This document shows, one piece after another, positions 58,580-64,000 of a DNA stretch of 64,000 nucleotides (positions within the stretch are counted from its first letter, which is position 1; each line of letters begins with the position of its first letter). Under the pieces are notes generated by a model. It saw nothing but the letters and a program-made list of their open reading frames with translations, was not told where the DNA came from and made no database searches. The stretch covers positions 123,989,366-124,053,365 of the forward strand of contig JAHLJT010009436.1 of the NCBI GenBank assembly GCA_031308135.1, given 5' to 3'. The stretch comes from Acheta domesticus. Taxonomy: Eukaryota; Arthropoda; Insecta; Orthoptera; Gryllidae. The translations under genes were made by a program, and so were the position numbers.

Positions 58580-58798
58580 CGACAAGATTGTTGCGTGGAG
58601 AAAGGAGACTGAGGGGGTGTCATAAGGCCGGGATAAAAGGCCTAACTATAGCAATCAATTTATAAAATCCACACCCGTTTATAGAATAAAAAACGTTTAG
58701 AAGTTAAGGGAATGGTCCATAGTTGGTGGGATATTCTGTATATATGCACTTAAACATTATTTATATTGATTTAATTATTGATAAAATTTGATCAATCA

Positions 58799-58868
58799 AA
58801 CCACGAAGTTTCTTCATATTGCATCAAAAAAGAACAAAATGGCGGGAAGTTGAAATGAAGAACTCAAG
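58799..58868 (+). repeat. direct repeat, copy 2 (partner 57481-57551)
   Basis: CACGAAGTTTCTTCATATTG, then ATCAAAAAAGAACAAAATGG and CGGGAAGTTGAAAT. The two copies flank a 1.25 kb block holding family A and family B pieces. Confidence 0.7.
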
Positions 58869-59226
58869 AAGTATACCGCGTAAAGATATCCAACCTAGTT
58901 AGAAGGTAACATTAAGATGAAAAGGAGTAAAGCTAGAGAACTTGACATGTTCTCCATAAAAGCAACATCGTGAGGGGTGAGTATCTCAGGAATAACATGC
59001 ACTTTGAAAGCATCAAGATTAATCCTCAAGCATCACAGCGAAAACTTTTTTTTTTTCATTTATTCTAGCTTGGCCATTGGCCCTCTGCAGCCGCATAAGA
59101 TATATACATTAGAAAGAAATATATACATGAATATTCGGATACATTAGAGGCACTATTCTAGTTTTAAATATAATGCATTTGCGTGCTTATGTGATATGTC
59201 ATGAGAAAAGACTCATCGGTTCTACA

Positions 59227-61923
59227 TTATGGGGGATCGAAAAATTCTCTTGGGAGCTTTCTTTTTAGTCTTTTTCGATGAGGATTCTGTTACCAATATG
59301 AAAGTGAATGGCTGATGGGATCTTTAATATCTTAGGATAGAATTTGCGGCTAAGAGGGAGAAGTGGACGGGGATGGGTGTAATGCTAAGTTCGATATGTA
59401 TTGCGCATTTGGAATGTACCAGGGAGCTTTAGTAATGGTTCGAAGGAATCTATTTTGAAAAATTTGAATTTTGTTTATGTTTGTTTTGGCTGCGGCAGCC
59501 CAGATTGGGGAAGCATAAGAAAGTATGGGTCGTATCATTGCTTTATAGAGGTGAGTAGCCACATGTAACTGTAGGGGGGATGATTTTTTGAGAATCGGAT
59601 ACAATTGGTGGACTCTACTAGTCGCTAGAGCTATTCGGTGTTTAATATTTTGCTGCCACGTAAGTCTTTTGTCAAACAGAACTCCAAGATACTTAACAGT
59701 TTATTGTGAGGAAGCCATGTGATGCTTTGGTTTTGGTATGTGAGATTTGGGGGGACGTCTGGTCTACGGAGGGTGAATATTTTTGCCTGACTTTTATTTG
59801 GATTTATTTGGATGTGCCATTTTTTGGCCCAGCTGGAGAATAAAGTGAGGTGATGTTGCAAATCTTCCACGGCAGAATCGAGATTTCTATTAGAAGAATA
59901 AAGTACTGTATCATCAGCAAATAGTGCTATTGCTGTATTTTGAGTGATTGGTATTTCCGATGTGTAAACGTTAAATAAAGTGGGGGAGAGGGTGGAGCCT
60001 TGGGTACTCCTGCTTTGATGGTGAATGGTGCTGAGAGAGCTCCTGGGAGACGTACAGAAAAAGTACGCTTATTAAGAAAACTTTCAATGATGCGTGAGAG
60101 ATATGATGGAGTACCTAAACTGCGTAATTTGAAAATTAACCCTGGGTGCCAAACGGTATCGAATGCTTTTGCTACATCTAGAAAAACTGCTGCGGTATGC
60201 TTGTGGTCATGGAATCCTTCGATGATATCTTCTGTTAGGCGTAAGATTTGATGATACGTAGACAAAAGGGGTTGGAATCCGAACTGATGAGGGTGGTATG
60301 GCATTGATCGAGCTGAGGTAAGAATTTAGGCGAAAGAGTATACATTTTTCAAATAGCTTTCCCATTGTGGGTAGCAGGCTTATTGGGCGATAGCTAGATG
60401 GATCATTTTGTACTTCCCTGGCTTTAGAATGGGAATAATGTGAGCATGTTTCCATTATCAGGGAAGTACGTTTGTCTCAAGGCGGCGTTAAATATTGCTG
60501 TAATATGCACTATTACTTTTAAAGGAAGGCGTTTTTAATAAAAATGTTGATATTTGGTCATGGCCATTTGATAATTTCGGGGTTGCTAGTGAAAGATACT
60601 TAATAATTTCGGCTGGTGAAATAAATTTAGGGCATTCAGGAACTGTTATTTCTGGTTGTGAAATTACTTCTTGAATATGATTATCGTGTTGCCAATTATG
60701 AGAAGGATGAGAAGTAAGGTTGATGCAAAGTAATTTCCCAGCATATCGCATTTATCGGAAGGAGAAGATGCTTCTCCAGTTGGAGTAACAAGGGTGGGTA
60801 GTTTGGTAGGTTTGCGCAGCAGACGTCGCGTAATGTTCCATAATGTTTGATCAGATGGGTTTGCCGTTTGAGTTTGGAAATGAATCTTTTGCGCGTGAAC
60901 GAAGGCCAAAAGTTGTCTCACAATTTTAGTTAGAAGATTTAAATAAGATTTTAAAAAAGGAGATCGATGTCTCAACCAGTGATTTCGAATATAACGTTTG
61001 TAACCTATCAGCATTTTCACTACAGGTGGTATGTTGGAAGCGGCGGTGTTGACGGGCTGTGGGGGCCGTTACGTCTAGAGCATCTAAAATGGTATGAGTA
61101 AGTGAATCAATGGCGCTGTCGATTTCCTGCGTAGTTCGAGGTAATGGCAATGGAGGTAAAAGATGTGTAACTAGCATCTGATAATATGGCCAGTTTACCT
61201 ACGTAACTGATAAGGTTGAGCGGGTCGAATTTCTTCTGGGGTTGTGCCGAGTGAGAAAAACTACAGGGCGATGATCAGATCGCAGGGCGATATGAATCTC
61301 GACTTGAATGTTACAACTAATGTTGTTAGAAATGCCGAAATCTAGGATATCAGCTTGCACTGACGCACAGTAGGGGTAGTAACTGGCGCATCAGGAGCAT
61401 GCACCGCCAGATTTAATCTTTGTATATCGGCTAGCAGCAGATTACCAGCAGGTGAGTTTAGTCTGCTTCCCCACGCAATGTGTTTCGCGTTCCAGTCGCC
61501 GATTACTAATGTGGGTTGGCGGGAGGAAAATAAGGTGTCAATGTCACCTGATCTGTATGGAATATTAGGGGGTTTGTAAATTGACGTAATTATTAAAGTA
61601 GATTGATATTTCTGCTGTATAGCTATACTAACATTTTCAAAAGTATTATTTATATTTAGCGGTAGCTGGTGATGTGTTACAGAATTTTTTACAAAGATAG
61701 CTACCCCACCGCTGCACCGATTACGCGGTCGGTCATAGCGATATAGAATATAACCGGGAATATAAATTTTCATGGAAGGGCAAAGATGAGTTTCCTGAAT
61801 GCAAGCTATTTGTATTTTATTATTATGCAAAAAGTGGGCTAGCATGTGAATATTGGGTTTAATACCGTTTGCATTCCAAGAAATGAGACGAAGTGAAGAA
61901 TGAGTTACACTTCTTATATGCAT
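59227..61923 (-). pseudogene. LINE ORF2, copy 2, multiply frameshifted
   Basis: Homologous to 411-3100. The endonuclease part is intact for about 190 codons (61923 down to 61342, with SWNANGI, GDWNAKHIAWGS). Frameshifts then occur near 61380, 61315, 61255, 61200, 61040, 60715, 60535, 60455, 60412, 60295, 60003, 59700 and in the C-terminus near 59340-59390. The RT segments AVFLDVAKAFDTVWH (about 60185) and CITWLPHNK-like sequence near 59720 remain visible. The 4 bases missing from copy 1 near 905 are present here. Confidence 0.85.
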
Positions 61924-61928
61924 GATTT

Positions 61929-63397
61929 TTATGGAAAATAAACTTTATTGATTGAAGGATGGAGTTTGTGAGGAGAAGGAATAATTTGACTCATGAGTCT
62001 GGAGAAGAAATGTTCTATCTGATGGGAGATGAATTGTTCCAGCTGGAATGGCTGTCCAGTGGGTGGGTGCATGGGCTGTTTGAGGACATCTGCTATTGGG
62101 GCATTTGGTTTGACAATGATGGTTGTGGAATTCTACGATGGTGAAATAGGATTCTTGTGGCATTGTGGATAGGGTTAGAAGGGGGAGGATGAGGATAGGC
62201 TACAGGAGAAGGTCTTGGAGGGGTTAATGAGCGAGGATGATAGCGCATTGGTTGTTGCGAGACTTGCTGACGGGTGGGGTTGCGAGTTGGGAGTGATTCC
62301 TTAGGAGGATATTTTGATAAATTTCACAGTCACTAGAGGACCGATGAGCCTTTCCGCATAGTGAACATTTGGTATCCGTACTAGAACATTCGGCCGTGGC
62401 ATGCGGCCCTGCACATTTACCACAACGAGGAGGGTTCCCACAGTTCTTTTTTGTGTGTCCAAATAATTGACACCACGACACTGCACTGGCCGGGCCTATG
62501 ACGACGCTCTTCAACCGTGATTATAGCATTAAATAATTCCTTTAGTTCATATATTGCCCTGCTTTCTGCTGATTTCGTAAGAGTAACTGCACATAAAGGC
62601 CAAGGTTTGCGATTAGAATCAGTCTGATAACCGTTATTATGGTAAACTTTTTTTTACTAGTCTTTTACCTAGCTCAAGTATTTCTTGTTCACTATAGGAT
62701 ATTGGAACATTTCGTAGCACCACAGAAATAGTAGTTTTTGTCGGGTCCCGGTAGGTGTGATAGTACAATCCTTTCGTTGACAGGTGCTTACGAAGTAAAG
62801 TAAAGTCTTCGACTGTACTTGCTCTGATTTCAGTATATGGTCCTCTGACTTTAGTAACAAAATTTTTCCTGTTTGAGCAGATCCTTAATTTTTTGTAGAA
62901 GTTCACATGAACCGGTGGATCATGAATAATGATAGGAGGTATCTTGATTGGTTGTGGGGAGGAGAATTATTGTTTGCGACACCTTGCTCTGGATCAGGGT
63001 CGGGGTCGGGGTCAGAAGCGAGAGGGGAGTATCTATTGCCAGTTGGGATGTTGTATGAGGGCATATTTGCAATATAAGACATGCTGCTGGGGCCCTGCAC
63101 ATATGAAGGCTTGGTTTATACATTTGCGTCTTGCAATCTGGGGCGCTTAAGCGAAGGAGGTTGCACTGTACTTATCTGCAGAGGAGTTTGAGAATATCCC
63201 ACGGGTGGTGAGGACAGCTGCGTGAAGGTTGAATTTGCAGGTTGGCTTGCTGCGTATAGGTGATGTTGCTGCTGCTGCTGCTGCTGTAGGTGATTAATTA
63301 GATGCGGCTCCGTATAAGAAAGTCGTTTAATGCGTGTAGAGCTGACGACACGACATCTGAGAGCGGCGGGAAAATGATGCGTTTGCGTTTTCTGCCA
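61929..63397 (-). pseudogene. LINE ORF1 (gag-like), copy 2, frameshifted
   Basis: Homologous to 3106-4566. The three zinc knuckles are still readable (QLFGHTKKNCGNPPRCGKCA near 62450). Frameshifts near 62100-62170, 62300-62335, 62470, 62620-62670, 62865-62910 and 63110-63370 break the frame. The CAG-type run near 63265-63290 is 9 bases longer than in copy 1, lengthening the glutamine stretch. Confidence 0.85.
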
Positions 63398-63699
63398 TTG
63401 TGTATTAAACTAAAAACTTTTCGAAACTATGTTCACTTCCGAAAATTGTCTTCGAGAATCGCACTAGTGGCCCGATAGGGCCCGTCGCCGAGGCCCACCA
63501 CATGCCTGATGTGTTTCCTAATAAAACACTGATTAATATGCACTTCGCTGCACTAAGAATTTTGCACAAGACACTCGCTTTCTGAACGGCCCGTGTCACG
63601 GCCCCGCTAGGGCCTTCCTTATCACTGGTCACAGTGGAGGTACTGCGGAGCGATAAGCAGCGGGCGAGGTGTGCACCGTTCGGTAGCCGAGCGCGGAAT

Positions 63700-64000
63700 G
63701 AAGATAAAGAAGGCTTTTGAAAATGCAAAAATTTTAAATAGATTGTTTTTAATCGTATAATAATCTCTTCCTTCTCCTCTTAGCCCTCTCATCTAGCACT
63801 TAAATTAAATCTCCATCACTATCCTAATTGGTCTCGGTTCTTCACTACCAGCGTTTAGAGTACAGCTCTTTATATACTCCCAAACCTGGGTAAGTGTGAA
63901 ATGTCTATTAGTGAGACTAATAATGAAGCCCCAACATTTTAATACAAAAATATGTCTGTTGGTAATGCTGTAAAACCTGTTTCAGTGCGACTACTTTTCC
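63700..64000. repeat. duplicate of the right flank of LINE copy 1
   Basis: Matches 4871-5160 with about a dozen substitutions and small gaps (for example CATCTAGCACTTAAATTAAA against CACCTAGCACTTACATTAAA). The match runs to the window end, so its true length is unknown. Confidence 0.9.

Larger units (their letters stand above)
59046..63699 (-). mobile_element. Jockey-clade LINE, copy 2, indel-rich
   Basis: Colinear with copy 1 over its whole length: 3' poly(A) seen as T at 59046-59056, ORF2 59227-61923, ORF1 61929-63397, and 5' UTR to 63699. The right flank GAAGATAAAGAAGGCTTTT (63700-63718) and about 280 further bases match the right flank of copy 1. The left flank (before 59045) is unrelated to that of copy 1 and carries no target duplication. 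Differences from copy 1 are largely one-base gains and losses, plus a 12-base insertion near 61311-61322. All reading frames are broken. Confidence 0.9.

Overview
The window is repeat-dominated animal nuclear DNA, most likely from an insect with a large genome. The evidence is the insect-type Jockey non-LTR retrotransposon, remnants of R2-like, RTE-like, Tc1, hAT and Penelope-like elements, a tRNA-derived SINE, AT-rich background with scattered CpG-rich patches, and many (TAA)n, (TA)n and (AC)n microsatellites. A polyneopteran (stick insect, cockroach or orthopteran) is plausible, but no single feature fixes the species. I found no host gene that can be supported with confidence. Two runs of exactly 1000 N (18003-19002, 48099-49098) mark assembly gaps.

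Layout. 220-4886 holds an almost complete Jockey-clade LINE on the minus strand with an intact ORF1 (gag-like, three zinc knuckles), an ORF2 (APE endonuclease plus reverse transcriptase) broken by one late frameshift, and target-site duplications. 59046-63699 is a second copy in the same orientation with many small indels, and it shares the first copy's right flank to the window end. Between them lie: a hAT-type MITE (12807-13060); an indel-rich tandem duplication (13929-14310); a LINE tail fragment (22700-22895); a 93-nt hairpin (25690-25782); a SINE (28008-28345); a decayed Tc1 transposon (32825-34030); an R2-like C-terminal fragment (36820-37212); a Penelope-like tail with a hammerhead-like fold (40819-40980); and an RTE-like LINE (42216-44400) split by another repeat.

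The most distinctive component is an unnamed repeat family, here called family A, with copies or pieces at about 20.5, 22.2, 34.5, 37.6, 39.9, 43.1, 52.8 and 57.6 kb. The full form is about 1.5 kb. It has a conserved head, several diverged internal units of about 290 bases, a GGACGGACAGACGG block, and a terminal nested palindrome built around TATACGTACGTATA followed by GGGAAAGTAAAAATAG. All pieces lie in the plus orientation and none encodes a recognisable protein.

Several CpG-rich patches (6.6, 7.7, 9.8, 12.6, 15.5, 17.8, 23.4, 28.5, 30.5, 32.0, 36.4, 41.5, 54.6 and 56.1 kb) create long spurious open frames on both strands. They may be promoters or first exons of unseen genes, or old GC-rich repeats; the sequence alone does not decide. 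The elements do not form a pathway: the window reads as layered insertions, decay and local duplication, with some signs of assembly artefact.
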